A DNA stretch of 13,447 bases from an uncultured Gemmatimonadota bacterium (GCA_946480295.1 CAMLIT010000119.1:1-13447); one strand, 5' to 3'. Counted from the first letter of the stretch, positions 5,957 through 13,393 are shown. Numbers and translations: made by a program. The notes: generated by a model not told the origin, from the sequence alone.

Positions 5957-7071
5957 CCGAGCGCCTGCGCGAAGTCCGCCACGAGGTCGTCGGCGCTCTC
6001 GAGCCCGACCGAAACGCGGAGGAGCCCCTCGGGGGTGCGCGTGTCCGGACCCTCGACCGACGCGCGGTGCTCGATGAGCGTCTCCGTGCCGCCGAGGCTC
6101 GTCGCGCGCGTGGCGACGCGGAGCCCGTTCGTCATGCGCATCGCCTCGGCGCGTCCGCCGCGGACCTCGAACGAGAGCATCCCGCCGAAGTCGCGCATCT
6201 GCCGGCGCGCGACGTCGTGCCCCGGGTGGCTCTCGAGGCCGGGGAAGTGCACGACCTCCACGGCGGGATGCGACGCGAGGAAACGGGCGAGCGCGGCGGC
6301 GTTGGCGCAGTGGCCCTTCATGCGCCAGGGGAGCGTGCTGATGCCGCGGAGGGTGAGCCAGCACTCGAAGGGCGACGGGACCGCTCCGGCGCCGGTCTGG
6401 ATCGACCGGAGCTTCTGGAGGAAGTCGTCGTCGGCACGGGCGACGAGGGCGCCGCCGAGGACGTCGCTGTGGCCGCCGAGGTACTTCGTCGTCGAGTGCA
6501 TCACGAGATCGGCGCCCAGTTCGATCGGCCGCTGGAGCACGGGCGTCGCCCACGTGTTGTCGACGACGCAGCGCGCGCCGCCGGCGTGCGCGATCTCCGC
6601 CATGCGCGCGACGTCCACGATGCGCAGGAGGGGATTCGACGGGGTCTCGACCCACACGATGCGCGTCTCGGGGCGCATCGCCGCCTGCACGGCGTCCGGA
6701 TCCGTCATGTCGACGCACGACGTCCGGAGGTTCCACGGACCGAAAAGGTCGCGCAGCAGGCGCAGCGTGCCGTAGTACGCGTCGAGGGGCGCGACGACGT
6801 GCGCGCCCGGCTCGAGCGCCTGGAATACGGCGGCGGTGGCCGCGGAGCCGGAGGCGAAGCACGCGGCCGCGGCGCCGCCCTCGAGCGCGGCGAGGCACCG
6901 CTCCAGCGCGTCGCGGTTGGGATTGGCGTTCCGGGCGTAGTTGCGCCCCTGGTGAAAGCTGCCGTCCTGCTCCCGCTCGAAGGTGGTCGAGAGGTGGATG
7001 GGCGGAATCACCGCGCCCGTCGTGGGATCCACCTCGCGACCCGCGTGCACTGCCAGGGTTTCGATCCGCAT
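5953..7071 (-). CDS. Trans-sulfuration PLP enzyme (cystathionine gamma-synthase/lyase-like)
   Basis: A 372-residue member of the Cys/Met-metabolism PLP-dependent family, which includes cystathionine gamma-synthase (MetB), gamma-/beta-lyases and O-acylhomoserine sulfhydrylase. Order of motifs: TLAVHAG (5-11), PPIHLSTTF (23-31), YARNANPN with Tyr45 and Arg47 for phosphate contact from the partner subunit, ASGSAAT (73-79), VETPSNP (141-147), DNTWATP with Asp171 for the PLP ring nitrogen, the Schiff-base lysine Lys196 in [26 protein letters not shown] near the C-terminus, and RVSVGLE. All catalytic residues are present and the length is typical. MetB, gamma-lyase and sulfhydrylase cannot be separated safely by eye, so no symbol is given. 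The ATG at 7071 lacks a visible Shine-Dalgarno and lies 11 bp from a heptamer repeat. Its stop overlaps the queC start by 4 nt, making it the likely first gene of a PLP enzyme-queC-queE transcript. Confidence 0.93.
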   Translation of the reverse strand: MRIETLAVHAGREVDPTTGAVIPPIHLSTTFEREQDGSFHQGRNYARNANPNRDALERCLAALEGGAAAACFASGSAATAAVFQALEPGAHVVAPLDAYYGTLRLLRDLFGPWNLRTSCVDMTDPDAVQAAMRPETRIVWVETPSNPLLRIVDVARMAEIAHAGGARCVVDNTWATPVLQRPIELGADLVMHSTTKYLGGHSDVLGGALVARADDDFLQKLRSIQTGAGAVPSPFECWLTLRGISTLPWRMKGHCANAAALARFLASHPAVEVVHFPGLESHPGHDVARRQMRDFGGMLSFEVRGGRAEAMRMTNGLRVATRATSLGGTETLIEHRASVEGPDTRTPEGLLRVSVGLESADDLVADFAQALG

Positions 7072-7084
7072 GGCAGAAAACTAA

Positions 7085-7108
7085 GGGTCGAGGGTCGAGG
7101 GTGGAGGG
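7085..7108 (+). repeat. Canonical G3N4 G-quadruplex motif
   Basis: GGG occurs at 7085, 7092, 7099 and 7106, separated by TCGA, TCGA and TGGA. This meets the G3N1-7 rule exactly. It lies 14 bp upstream of the PLP-enzyme start, on the template strand for that gene. Actual folding is not shown. Confidence 0.7.
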
Positions 7109-7137
7109 TCGAGAGAGGGGCGAGTGGTGAGGGGCGA

Positions 7138-7193
7138 GTGGCGAGGGGCGAGTGGCGAGATGCATCCGTCTCTCTCGCCACCCGCCCCTCGCC
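7138..7193. repeat. Long inverted repeat downstream of the chemotaxis gene
   Basis: The arm ending GGGGCGAGTGGCGAGA at 7160 pairs with TCTCGCCACCCGCCCCTCGCC (7173-7193) with one mismatch over about 21 bp and a 12-nt loop. It lies between the receptor stop (7287) and the PLP-enzyme start (7071) and could act as a terminator or transcript-end stabiliser. Confidence 0.6.
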
Positions 7194-7286
7194 CCACGCC
7201 CCAAGCGCCGCGCGCCACGACCCACGACCCACCACCCACCACCGCACCACCCCACGACCCGCGACCCTCGAACCACGCCCCTCGCC

Positions 7287-8993
7287 CTAGACCTTGAGGC
7301 TTCCCACCAGCTCCCTCAGCTGCGTCGAGCCCTCGAGCAGGAGGTTGGAGGCGGAGGTCATCTCCTCGCAGGCGGCGCTCTGCTCCTGCGTGCTGGCGTT
7401 GACCTCCTGGGCGGCGGCGGCGTGGCCTTCGGCGGTGCGCGCGACGGCCTCGATGCCGCTGGCGGCGGAGGTGACGGCGTGCACGTTCATCTCGGCGGCC
7501 GAGGTCACGCCGAGCGCGGCGCGGCGCGTGTGCTCGGCGGCCTCGGAGATCGCGCGCAGCGCCTCGTCGATGTCGCGCGACACGCGCTCGATCTCGCCGA
7601 CGCGGCCGGCGCTCGACTCCATCGCGCGGGCGCTCGTCGTCACCCGCTGCGTGACGACGCCCGTCATCTGCACGATGTCGTCGGCGGCGCGCTGCGACTG
7701 CTCGGCGAGCTTGCGCACCTCGTCGGCGACCACGGCGAAGCCGCGGCCGGCGTCGCCGGCGCGCGCCGCCTCGATGGCGGCGTTGAGCGCGAGGAGGTTC
7801 GTCTGCTCGGCGATCTGGGAGACCGACTGCACGAAGCGGTTGATGTCCGCCGCGGTGGCGTTGAGCGCGGTGACCTCGCCGGCGGCGTGTTCCACGGCGG
7901 TCTTCACGTCGACGAGGATGCCCAGCGCGCGCTCGATCTCGCGGCGCTTGGCCTGCGCCGAGCTCTCGATGCGGTGCGCGAGCTCGTTCACCTCGGACGA
8001 GCGATGCTTCACCCCTTCGGCGGCCTCCCGCATCGCCTCGAGCGATTCGTCGACCGTGCGGAGCTGCTGGACCTGCGCATCGGCGCCGTGCGCGACCTCG
8101 GTCATCGCGCTCGCCATCTGGCCGGCGGAGAGGGAGATCTGCTCGGAGGCCGACGCGAGCTGGTGGGCGGAGCTCGCCACGCTCTCCGCCGTGCGCGCGG
8201 TGACGGAAACGACGCGCGACAGCGAGTCGCTCGTCTGGTTCATCGCCTGCGCGAGGATGCGGAACTCGCCGGGCATGTCTCCGTCGGTGCGCGCGGCGAG
8301 GTCGCCCTCGCTGAGGCGCCGCGCGTGCACCACGAGGGTGTCGAGCGGGCCGGCGATGGAGCGCACGGTGGCGATGACCACGAGCACGGCGATGAGCACC
8401 GCGGCGAGGATCAGGCCGAAGAGGACCGCCGCGCGCCGGCTCGTCGCGCGCTCGAGCGCGGTCGAGGCCTTGGCGACGCGCTGCGCCTGGAGGAGCCCGA
8501 GCTTGTCGATGTTGGAGAGCAGCGACTCCACCGACGTCTGGGCGCGCGCCACTTCGGCGTGGCCGTCGGCCTCGCGGCCGAGGTCGACCATGCGGTGCGC
8601 GCGGGCGTAGCGGACCTCCATCGCCGAGAGGTCGTTCTCGATGGCGGCGACGGTCGCGATCTCGTCGGCGCTGCGGCCGGGCAGCGCGTTCATCTTCGCC
8701 TGCTCGACGTGCGCATCCCAGCCGTGCAGGCGGAATGCCGACTCGGCCGTGCTGTCGCGCGACTCGAGATAGCGGTTGCCCGCCTCGAGGGTCTTGGCGA
8801 CGTCGTTGGTGAGCTGGGCGGAGAGCCGCGCCTCCTCCTGCACGGAGGCGAGCGTCCCGTCGATCGCCGTGGACATCGTGCCGAGCGCCTGGTGCGCGAT
8901 CAGCCCCGCGATCGCGAGCAGCGCGACGAGCACGCCGAAGCCGGTCCAGAGGCGGCCGCGGATCGTATCCATCCCCCTCTCCAGGCGAATCAT
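7287..8993 (-). CDS. Methyl-accepting chemotaxis protein
   Basis: A 568-residue membrane chemoreceptor that signals to CheA/CheW. TM1 spans about 16-36. A mostly helical periplasmic domain of about 150 residues (37-187, four-helix-bundle-like) follows, then TM2 (189-210) and HAMP (211-263, with GPLDTL and LSEGDLAAR). The rest is a long signalling coiled coil whose hairpin tip is highly conserved ([20 protein letters not shown], 394-413; [18 protein letters not shown], 416-433). Several Gln/Glu-Gln/Glu-Ala-Ser sites suit adaptation methylation. There is no C-terminal CheR-docking pentapeptide; the protein ends SLKV. The ATG at 8993 overlaps the stop of the upstream lipoprotein gene as ATGA and has GGAGG 7 nt before it. 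A second in-frame ATG at 8972 also has a strong site (GGAGAGGGGG), so two starts are possible. The coupling suggests that it senses ligand through the binding protein. Confidence 0.96.
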   Translation of the reverse strand: MIRLERGMDTIRGRLWTGFGVLVALLAIAGLIAHQALGTMSTAIDGTLASVQEEARLSAQLTNDVAKTLEAGNRYLESRDSTAESAFRLHGWDAHVEQAKMNALPGRSADEIATVAAIENDLSAMEVRYARAHRMVDLGREADGHAEVARAQTSVESLLSNIDKLGLLQAQRVAKASTALERATSRRAAVLFGLILAAVLIAVLVVIATVRSIAGPLDTLVVHARRLSEGDLAARTDGDMPGEFRILAQAMNQTSDSLSRVVSVTARTAESVASSAHQLASASEQISLSAGQMASAMTEVAHGADAQVQQLRTVDESLEAMREAAEGVKHRSSEVNELAHRIESSAQAKRREIERALGILVDVKTAVEHAAGEVTALNATAADINRFVQSVSQIAEQTNLLALNAAIEAARAGDAGRGFAVVADEVRKLAEQSQRAADDIVQMTGVVTQRVTTSARAMESSAGRVGEIERVSRDIDEALRAISEAAEHTRRAALGVTSAAEMNVHAVTSAASGIEAVARTAEGHAAAAQEVNASTQEQSAACEEMTSASNLLLEGSTQLRELVGSLKV

Positions 8994-10072
8994 CGTGCGT
9001 CCTCCACGAGGAGCGCGCCCCGATGGACGCGCGTCATCACGATGCTCTTGCCGAGCGGATCACCCGATGAGGCGAAGTAGATGTTGCCGGTCACGCCGGG
9101 GAAGGCGGTGCCCGCGGTGAGGTGGGCGAGATAATCGCGGATCCCCTGGCGCGAGCCCGCCGCGAGCGCGGCGCGCGCGAGGAGCTTCGTCGCGTCGAAC
9201 GCCAGCGCCGCGTTGCCGTCCGGCGTCTGATGGTAGCGGCTCTCGAAGTCGGCGACGAAGCGCTGCGCCTCGGGGCGGGTGTCCTGCGCGCTGAAGGGCG
9301 CGCCGACGTAGATGCCCTCGGCGAGCGCCGTGTCGCTCGCGAGCACCGTCCACCCGTCGCCGCCGGCGAAGTCCACGGCGAGCCGCTGTCGGCGTGCCTC
9401 CCGGAGGAAGGCCTCGCCGGACTCCCCGGTGCCCGCGACGAAGACGACGTCGGGCGGGCGGCGCTTGAACCAGGTGACGTACGGCTCGAAGTCCTGCTTC
9501 CCGCCCTCGGCGACCGGGTCCATGCTCACGACGTCGCCTCCGAAGCCGCGGCGGAAGGCGTCGGCGAGCCCGCGGCCATAGGTGTTGTTCTCGTAGAGGA
9601 TCGCGGCGCGCCGGTCGCCCTTTTCCGCCATGAAGCGACCGATGGTGAGCCCGTTCATCGAGTCGCTGGAGATGACGCGGAAGGTCCAGGGCGAGATGCC
9701 GGTGAGCGCGGGCGTGCTGGCGGTGGTCGCGACGGCGGGCAGCCCGCGGTCGTAGACGCGCGCGGCGGCGACCATCGCGCCGGAGTTGACGTGGCCGATG
9801 ACCGCGAGGACCTCGGCGCTGTCGAGGAACTCCTGCGCGGTGGTGGTGGCCCGCACGCCGTCGCCGGCATCGTCGCGGAAGATCACGCGCAGCGGATGCT
9901 GCCGCCAATCCGGTTGCGCGTTGATCTGGTCGACGGCGAGCTCGATGCCCATCCGGTTCATGCGGCCGTACGGCTGGTCCCACGGGCCGGCCGCGCCGAG
10001 GACGATCTCGCGTGAAGGCGCCCGGCTGCAGCCGACGAGGATGAAGGCGAGGAGCAGGAGTCGCTTGGGCAC
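8990..10072 (-). CDS. Substrate-binding lipoprotein, Leu/Ile/Val-binding (Peripla_BP_6) type
   Basis: A 360-residue type I periplasmic binding protein of the branched-chain amino-acid/amide family. The N-terminus [15 protein letters not shown] is a lipoprotein signal with lipobox LVGC, lipidated at Cys15. The mature part starts [21 protein letters not shown], then [12 protein letters not shown] (42-53), [10 protein letters not shown] (91-100), a central [11 protein letters not shown] (115-125), WTFRVISSD (129-137), [12 protein letters not shown] (157-168), [13 protein letters not shown] (207-219) and a C-terminal GVTGNIYF (326-333), the usual two-lobe order. The GTG at 10072 is chosen because it opens the lipoprotein signal. 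It has no good Shine-Dalgarno, and the 50 codons upstream look non-coding. No permease or ATPase gene lies nearby. Instead the stop overlaps the start of a chemoreceptor, suggesting a sensing role. The ligand is unknown. Confidence 0.92.
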   Translation of the reverse strand: MPKRLLLLAFILVGCSRAPSREIVLGAAGPWDQPYGRMNRMGIELAVDQINAQPDWRQHPLRVIFRDDAGDGVRATTTAQEFLDSAEVLAVIGHVNSGAMVAAARVYDRGLPAVATTASTPALTGISPWTFRVISSDSMNGLTIGRFMAEKGDRRAAILYENNTYGRGLADAFRRGFGGDVVSMDPVAEGGKQDFEPYVTWFKRRPPDVVFVAGTGESGEAFLREARRQRLAVDFAGGDGWTVLASDTALAEGIYVGAPFSAQDTRPEAQRFVADFESRYHQTPDGNAALAFDATKLLARAALAAGSRQGIRDYLAHLTAGTAFPGVTGNIYFASSGDPLGKSIVMTRVHRGALLVEDAR

Positions 10073-10242
10073 TAGGCCAGGGTCGATGGAGATGGGTGGT
10101 GCGGGCCCAGGCGCCGTCGCATGGGAGCACAGGAGAGACGAGAAGGACGGGGCCGTTGTAACCGGGGTCACGAACGCGGGTGGCACCGGTTCTGCCCGGA
10201 TGGACCGCCCCCTGATAATCATCGGCAGGTCCTGGAGGTCTC
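10073..10242. other. Divergent promoter region, 170 bp
   Basis: This separates the binding-protein/receptor unit (-) from the SDR gene (+). Apart from a plausible plus-strand -10 box (10214-10219) I see no inverted repeat or operator. For the minus strand no clear promoter stands out. Confidence 0.45.
10190..10219 (+). promoter_or_regulatory. Possible sigma-70 promoter of the SDR gene
   Basis: GATAAT (10214-10219) is a good -10 match. TTCTGC (10190-10195) sits 18 bp upstream as a weak -35. Transcription would start near 10226, giving a short leader before the GGAGG (10234-10238) and the ATG at 10243. This rests on consensus resemblance only. Confidence 0.35.
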
Positions 10243-11721
10243 ATGAGGGTTCTCGTCACGGGCGGCACCGGCGTCATCGGCCGGTCCACGATCACGGCGC
10301 TCCTGCAGCGCGGCCACGCGGTTCGCCTGCTGTCGCGGCACGCGGCGGAGGACGCGAAGCAGTGGTCGCAGGGCGTGGCCCCCTGGCCGGGCGACGTTGC
10401 CGTCGCCGCGACGGTGGAGGGCGCGGCCGACGGCTGCGACGCGGTGCTGCACATCGCGGGGATCGCCGAGGAGTCGGGGCCGGAGGCGACGTTCGAGCGC
10501 GTGAACGTGGAGGGGACTCGGCACGTGCTCGCCGAGGCCGAGCGGGCCGGGACGCGCAAGCTCGTGTACGTGTCCTCGCTCGGCGCCGAGCGAGGGGACT
10601 CGGACTACCACAAGTCCAAGCGCGCGGCCGAGGCGCTGGTCCGGGGCTTCTCGCGCGACTGGGTGATCGTGCGGCCGGGGGCGACGTACGGTCCGGGCGA
10701 CGAGCACATCTCCAGGCTCCTGACGATGGTCCGCTCGCTCCCCGCGGTCCCCGTGATCGGGGGTGGCGAGCAGGGATTCCAGCCCATCTGGTGCGAGGAC
10801 CTGGCCGAAGCGCTCGCCGTCGCCGTCGAGCGGAGCGACGTGTGCGGACAGGTGCTCGACGTCGCCGGACGCGAGCTGACGACCGAGCGCGACCTGATCG
10901 CCCGCATGGAGGAGCTCACCGGGCGGCACCCGGTGCTCGTGCCCATCCCGGAGCTGGCCGCGTCGTTCGGCATCAAGGCGCTGGAGGCGATCGGCGTCGA
11001 CCTGCCGTTCACCGAGCAGCAGATGCAGATGCTCACGGAGGGCAACGTCGTCCCCGACGAGTCGGAGAACGCGCTCGACAGGCTGGGGGTCGCACCGACG
11101 CCGCTGCGCGACGGGCTGAAGCGGCTTCTCGACGCGATGCCGGAACAGCTCCCGTCGGAGGGGGTCGGCTCGCTGCAGCACAAGCGCTACTGGGCGGACA
11201 TCCGCGGCACCAGGTACGACGCGCAGGGGCTGATGGCGTTCGTGCGCGATCGATTCGCCGAGCTGTTCCCCAGCCTGGTGGAGACGACGCCCGAGCCGAA
11301 GTCGCCGGTCCGCATCAGCGAGGGGGGGACGCTCACGCTCGGGCTCCCGCTCCGCGGACACGTGCAGGTGCGCGTGGCGGAGGTCGAGCCGACGCATTTC
11401 ACGGTGATCACCGTCGAGGGCCACCCGATCGCCGGCGCCGCGCGCTTCCTCGCCGAGGCGCGTGGCGACGCCGTGCGCTTCGAGGTGGAGGTCTTCGAGC
11501 GCGCGGCGAACGTCGTCGACCTCGTCATGATCCGGAGCGTGGGCGCGCTGATGCAGGACGGGAACTGGCGCTCGGTGGTGTCGAGCGTGGTGGAGGCGAG
11601 CGGGGGCAGCGGCGACGTCGAGCAGGACTCGCGGACGCTCGACGAGCAGGAGGCGGCGCGGATCGAGGAGTGGCTGCGCGGTCTGATGCTCGAGCGGCGG
11701 CGCGACGAGGCGGGCGTCTGA
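10243..11721 (+). CDS. SDR (NAD(P)-binding) epimerase-like protein fused to DUF1990-like domain
   Basis: A 492-residue two-domain protein. Residues 1 to about 300 are an atypical/extended short-chain dehydrogenase related to the NDUFA9/39-kDa group. They show the dinucleotide motif TGGTGVIG (6-13), VLHIAGIAEE (68-77), NVEGT (88-92), YVSSLGA (109-115), the catalytic pair Tyr122-x3-Lys126 (YHKSK), and VRPGATYGPGDE (143-154). From about 312 a different domain begins. The segment GHVQVRVAEVEPTHFTVITV and the following EGHPIAGAARFLAEA, VRFEVEVFERAA and GALMQ resemble DUF1990, a small fold of unknown role. The tail (455-492) is charged and helical. GGAGG lies 4 nt before the ATG, fixing the start. 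The substrate is unknown; a surface sugar, quinone or lipid intermediate is possible but not shown. The SDR part is firm, the DUF1990 assignment moderate. It converges on the DCC gene 15 bp away. Confidence 0.88.
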   Translation: MRVLVTGGTGVIGRSTITALLQRGHAVRLLSRHAAEDAKQWSQGVAPWPGDVAVAATVEGAADGCDAVLHIAGIAEESGPEATFERVNVEGTRHVLAEAERAGTRKLVYVSSLGAERGDSDYHKSKRAAEALVRGFSRDWVIVRPGATYGPGDEHISRLLTMVRSLPAVPVIGGGEQGFQPIWCEDLAEALAVAVERSDVCGQVLDVAGRELTTERDLIARMEELTGRHPVLVPIPELAASFGIKALEAIGVDLPFTEQQMQMLTEGNVVPDESENALDRLGVAPTPLRDGLKRLLDAMPEQLPSEGVGSLQHKRYWADIRGTRYDAQGLMAFVRDRFAELFPSLVETTPEPKSPVRISEGGTLTLGLPLRGHVQVRVAEVEPTHFTVITVEGHPIAGAARFLAEARGDAVRFEVEVFERAANVVDLVMIRSVGALMQDGNWRSVVSSVVEASGGSGDVEQDSRTLDEQEAARIEEWLRGLMLERRRDEAGV

Positions 11722-11729
11722 GCGCCCGC
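11710..11729. terminator. Weak hairpin between convergent genes
   Basis: GCGGGCG and CGCCCGC form a 7-bp stem with a 6-nt loop across the stop codon of the SDR gene, 8 bp from the stop of the convergent DCC gene. It is short and without a T-run, so termination is only possible. Confidence 0.35.
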
Positions 11730-11736
11730 GAGGTGC

Positions 11737-12198
11737 TCAGGACCGCTCGGCCTCGCGGAACATGACGTCGGCGGGGCGCGACATGCAGTGCTCGCCGCAG
11801 CCGAGGCGGTACCGGTTCCGCGCGAACCACTTGTAGAAGCGATCGGCGAGGACGCGGACGAAGGGGATGCTGAAGATCCAGGAGACGAGCTTCCCCTTCG
11901 GCAGGACATCGAGGATCTGCTCGATCGCGGCGGCGCCGGACCAGGTCCGTCCCCCCGGGCCGACCATCTGGAGCGCCTCGGCGTAGGCACGCGCCGGGAT
12001 CCACGGGAAGCGCGCGGTGACGCCGGGCGCCTGCGACGGGACGACCTCGATCTCGTGGCGGCGGTCCCAGCGGCGCAGCAGGCCGGCGAGGCGCGTGCAC
12101 ACCTTGCACGTGCCGTCGTAGACGACGGTGTAGGTGCGGCCGAGTCCCTGTTCGGCGTCGCGGCCGGCGACGGTGAAGCGGACGACGGAAACGGTCAC
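11737..12198 (-). CDS. DCC-family thiol-disulfide oxidoreductase-like protein (DUF393)
   Basis: A 153-residue protein of the DCC (DUF393) family, named for the motif Asp-x-x-Cys-x-x-Cys. Here it is Asp28-Gly-Thr-Cys31-Lys-Val-Cys34 in VVYDGTCKVC, directly after the first strand of a thioredoxin-like fold. Family members are predicted thiol-disulfide oxidoreductases, but biochemistry is sparse. Other family traits are IPARAYAEALQMV (67-79), GGRTWSGAAAIEQIL (82-96), and a C-terminal hydrophobic and basic segment (WIFSIPFVRVLADRFYKWFA) followed by RYRLGCGEHC, which adds Cys134 and Cys138. No signal peptide is seen. I chose the GTG at 12198 because it overlaps the TGA of the upstream OsmC-like gene (GTGA) and gives a normal family length; AGG lies a few bases upstream. 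The two genes are probably translationally coupled, pointing to joint thiol or peroxide chemistry. Confidence 0.85.
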   Translation of the reverse strand: MTVSVVRFTVAGRDAEQGLGRTYTVVYDGTCKVCTRLAGLLRRWDRRHEIEVVPSQAPGVTARFPWIPARAYAEALQMVGPGGRTWSGAAAIEQILDVLPKGKLVSWIFSIPFVRVLADRFYKWFARNRYRLGCGEHCMSRPADVMFREAERS

Positions 12199-12593
12199 GC
12201 CGACCTGCGCGCGGGGGGCGCGCCCGCGACGCCCGCGATCGTGATCGCGGGCGGGTGCAGCAGCGTCGCGTGGACGGTGCACATCTCGGCGACGCGGCGC
12301 GCCGCGGGCAGGCGCTTCTCGGGGAGCGACGGCCAGGCGAAGTCGAGGGCGATCGAGCCGACGCGGTGCGGATCGTCGGCGAAGGTCCAGCGGACGTCGA
12401 CGGAGAGGTCGTCGGCCGACAGGTCCGCGTGCGTCGCCCAGGCGTAGAGCACGGAGAAGGTGCAGTACGCGAGACTGCTGGCGAGCATGTGGAAGGGCGA
12501 ATACTGCTGCTCTTCCGAGAAGGCCTCGATCGTCATCGGCCCGGGCGTTGGCTCGAGGCGGATGGCGTTGTCTGACAGAAGTGTGATCTTCAA
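12195..12593 (-). CDS. OsmC/Ohr-like thiol peroxidase-family protein
   Basis: A 132-residue protein of the OsmC/Ohr superfamily, whose members reduce organic or lipid hydroperoxides with two conserved cysteines. Both are visible: Cys44 in the central helix (YSPFHMLASSLAYCTFSVL, 31-49) and Cys105 in EMCTVHATLLHPP. The IEAFSEEQQYSPF stretch and the swapped-strand pattern (VDVRWTF, SIALDFAW, PAITIAG) fit the fold. The start is uncertain. I use the TTG at 12593, since the conserved KITLLSDNAIRLE strand begins there and no ATG is available before Met20; AGGTG lies about 8 nt upstream. The frame remains open further upstream but runs into the divergent promoter region. It overlaps the following DCC gene by 4 nt. 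It may alternatively be a YhfA-type OsmC relative without peroxidase activity. Confidence 0.85.
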   Translation of the reverse strand: MKITLLSDNAIRLEPTPGPMTIEAFSEEQQYSPFHMLASSLAYCTFSVLYAWATHADLSADDLSVDVRWTFADDPHRVGSIALDFAWPSLPEKRLPAARRVAEMCTVHATLLHPPAITIAGVAGAPPARRSA

Positions 12594-12725
12594 GGCAGCA
12601 CCTGTGGCCGGTGCAAGGAGCACGCTCCGTGCCTCGTGGGGAATGGGGTGTGCAAGACGCGGCGACGCCGGAGCCCGCCGCGGCTGGTGCCAGCGTCGAC
12701 CCTGAAATCCGTAAGCGAGGCACGA
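12594..12725. promoter_or_regulatory. Divergent gap between OsmC-like and DUF2231-like genes
   Basis: The 132-bp gap must hold promoters for both genes. I find no convincing operator palindrome (for example for an OhrR-like regulator) and no strong -35/-10 pair. A GCGAGG ribosome site at 12715-12720 precedes the plus-strand ATG. Confidence 0.3.
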
Positions 12726-13310
12726 ATGGATCCCGTAATGACGCACCTGCGCCTGAACCATTTCCCCGTGGCGCTGTCGCTCGTCGCGCTGGGAATGCTG
12801 GTGCTGGCGCTGATCTTCCGCCGCCGGTTCCTGTGGCTGTACGCGATGACGACGGCGCTGCTCGCGGGGATCGCGGTGATCCCGACGTTCCTCACGGGCG
12901 ATCCGGCGGCGCACGAGGTGCGGAACGTCTGGTACATCTCGCGCCAGGCGGTGCACGCGCACGACGAGTCCGCCGGGATCACCATGTGGATCCTCATCGT
13001 CTCGGGGCTGATCAGCCTGTACGGGTTATGGCGCTCGGCGCGCGCGCCGCTGCCGCGCCCCGGCTACCGGGACCTGCTGCTGCCCGTGTGGCTGAAGACG
13101 CTGACGGCGATCGCGATCATCGCCTCGGCGGTGAGCGCGGGGTGGACGGGCTATCTGGGCGGGGAGATCGTGCACGGGTCGCCGCAGTTGGAATTCGCTC
13201 GTCAGGCGCCGCCCGGATACCAGGTCCCGGCCGGAAACCAGGCACCGTCCGGAACCCAGGTCCCGTCCGGAACCCAGGTCCCGTCCGGAAACCAGGCACC
13301 GTCCCGCTGA
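12726..13310 (+). CDS. DUF2231-like four-TM membrane protein with repetitive C-terminal tail
   Basis: A 194-residue inner-membrane protein resembling DUF2231. It begins THLRLNHFPVAL, the family's HxxxxHFP start (His7, His12). Four hydrophobic segments lie at about 14-31, 36-56, 83-102 and 122-140. TGDPAAHEV (58-66) and AVHAHDESAG (75-84) sit between TM2 and TM3, and YLGGEIVHG (143-151) follows TM4. The conserved histidines could bind a metal or haem, but the family has no established function. Residues 160-194 form a Gln/Pro/Ser/Gly tail of six-residue repeats (QVPSGT type) outside the domain. The ATG at 12726 has GAGG 5 nt upstream; Met5 (12738) is an alternative. The gene is divergent from the OsmC/DCC pair, so a shared redox or stress setting is possible but only inferred. 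Confidence 0.82.
   Translation: MDPVMTHLRLNHFPVALSLVALGMLVLALIFRRRFLWLYAMTTALLAGIAVIPTFLTGDPAAHEVRNVWYISRQAVHAHDESAGITMWILIVSGLISLYGLWRSARAPLPRPGYRDLLLPVWLKTLTAIAIIASAVSAGWTGYLGGEIVHGSPQLEFARQAPPGYQVPAGNQAPSGTQVPSGTQVPSGNQAPSR
13203..13307 (+). repeat. 18-bp tandem repeat forming the DUF2231 protein tail
   Basis: Five full 18-bp units and one truncated unit encode QAPPGY, QVPAGN, QAPSGT, QVPSGT, QVPSGN and QAPSR. Units 3 to 5 are almost identical in DNA, so the array looks recent and may vary in copy number. Multiples of 18 keep the frame. Confidence 0.92.
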
Positions 13311-13317
13311 GGGGCGA

Positions 13318-13354
13318 GGGTCGACGGTCGAGGGTCGAGAGGGTTGGGGGCGGG
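13318..13354 (+). repeat. G-rich GGGTCGA-type repeat
   Basis: Directly after the DUF2231 stop codon the plus strand carries degenerate GGGTCGA and GGTCGAC words, then GGGTTGGGGGCGGG. G-runs at 13332, 13341, 13346 and 13352 meet a quadruplex pattern. It matches the heptamer type at 7085-7117. Confidence 0.65.
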
Positions 13355-13393
13355 AGATCAGGGTTCAGGATCGAGGACGGGCGTTAGTCGTTT

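Larger units (their letters stand above)
7082..7286. repeat. Repeat-filled spacer with 7-nt periodicity
   Basis: Nearly the whole 205-bp gap is short repeats. Positions 7085-7117 are GGGTCGA-type heptamers. Positions 7117-7160 are three units of a 14-mer (GGGGCGAGTGGCGA type). Positions 7173-7286 are C-rich words such as CCCACGA, CCCACCA and CCCTCG. The left half is G-rich and the right half C-rich on the plus strand, so the halves are roughly complementary. No gene or riboswitch is seen. Confidence 0.8.

Noticed and set aside
5342..6775. Long plus-strand open frame of 477 codons
   Set aside because: It lies antisense to queC and the PLP-enzyme gene, has no family resemblance and an Arg/Ser-rich translation typical of GC-rich antisense frames.
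5957..7276. Apparent 440-residue N-terminal extension of QueC
   Set aside because: The extension is the PLP-enzyme gene read in another frame. QueC begins at its conserved N-terminus at 5956.
7072..7286. SAM or other riboswitch upstream of the trans-sulfuration gene
   Set aside because: The leader is made of heptamer-type repeats and shows no recognisable aptamer core.
7152..9080. Plus-strand open frame of 642 codons
   Set aside because: It is antisense to the chemotaxis receptor and begins in repeat DNA; the composition (Arg, Gly, His, Asp) is that of a shadow frame.
9786..11765. Plus-strand open frame of 659 codons overlapping the SDR gene
   Set aside because: The SDR frame has motifs and a ribosome site; this one is a frame-shifted shadow rich in Arg and Ala.
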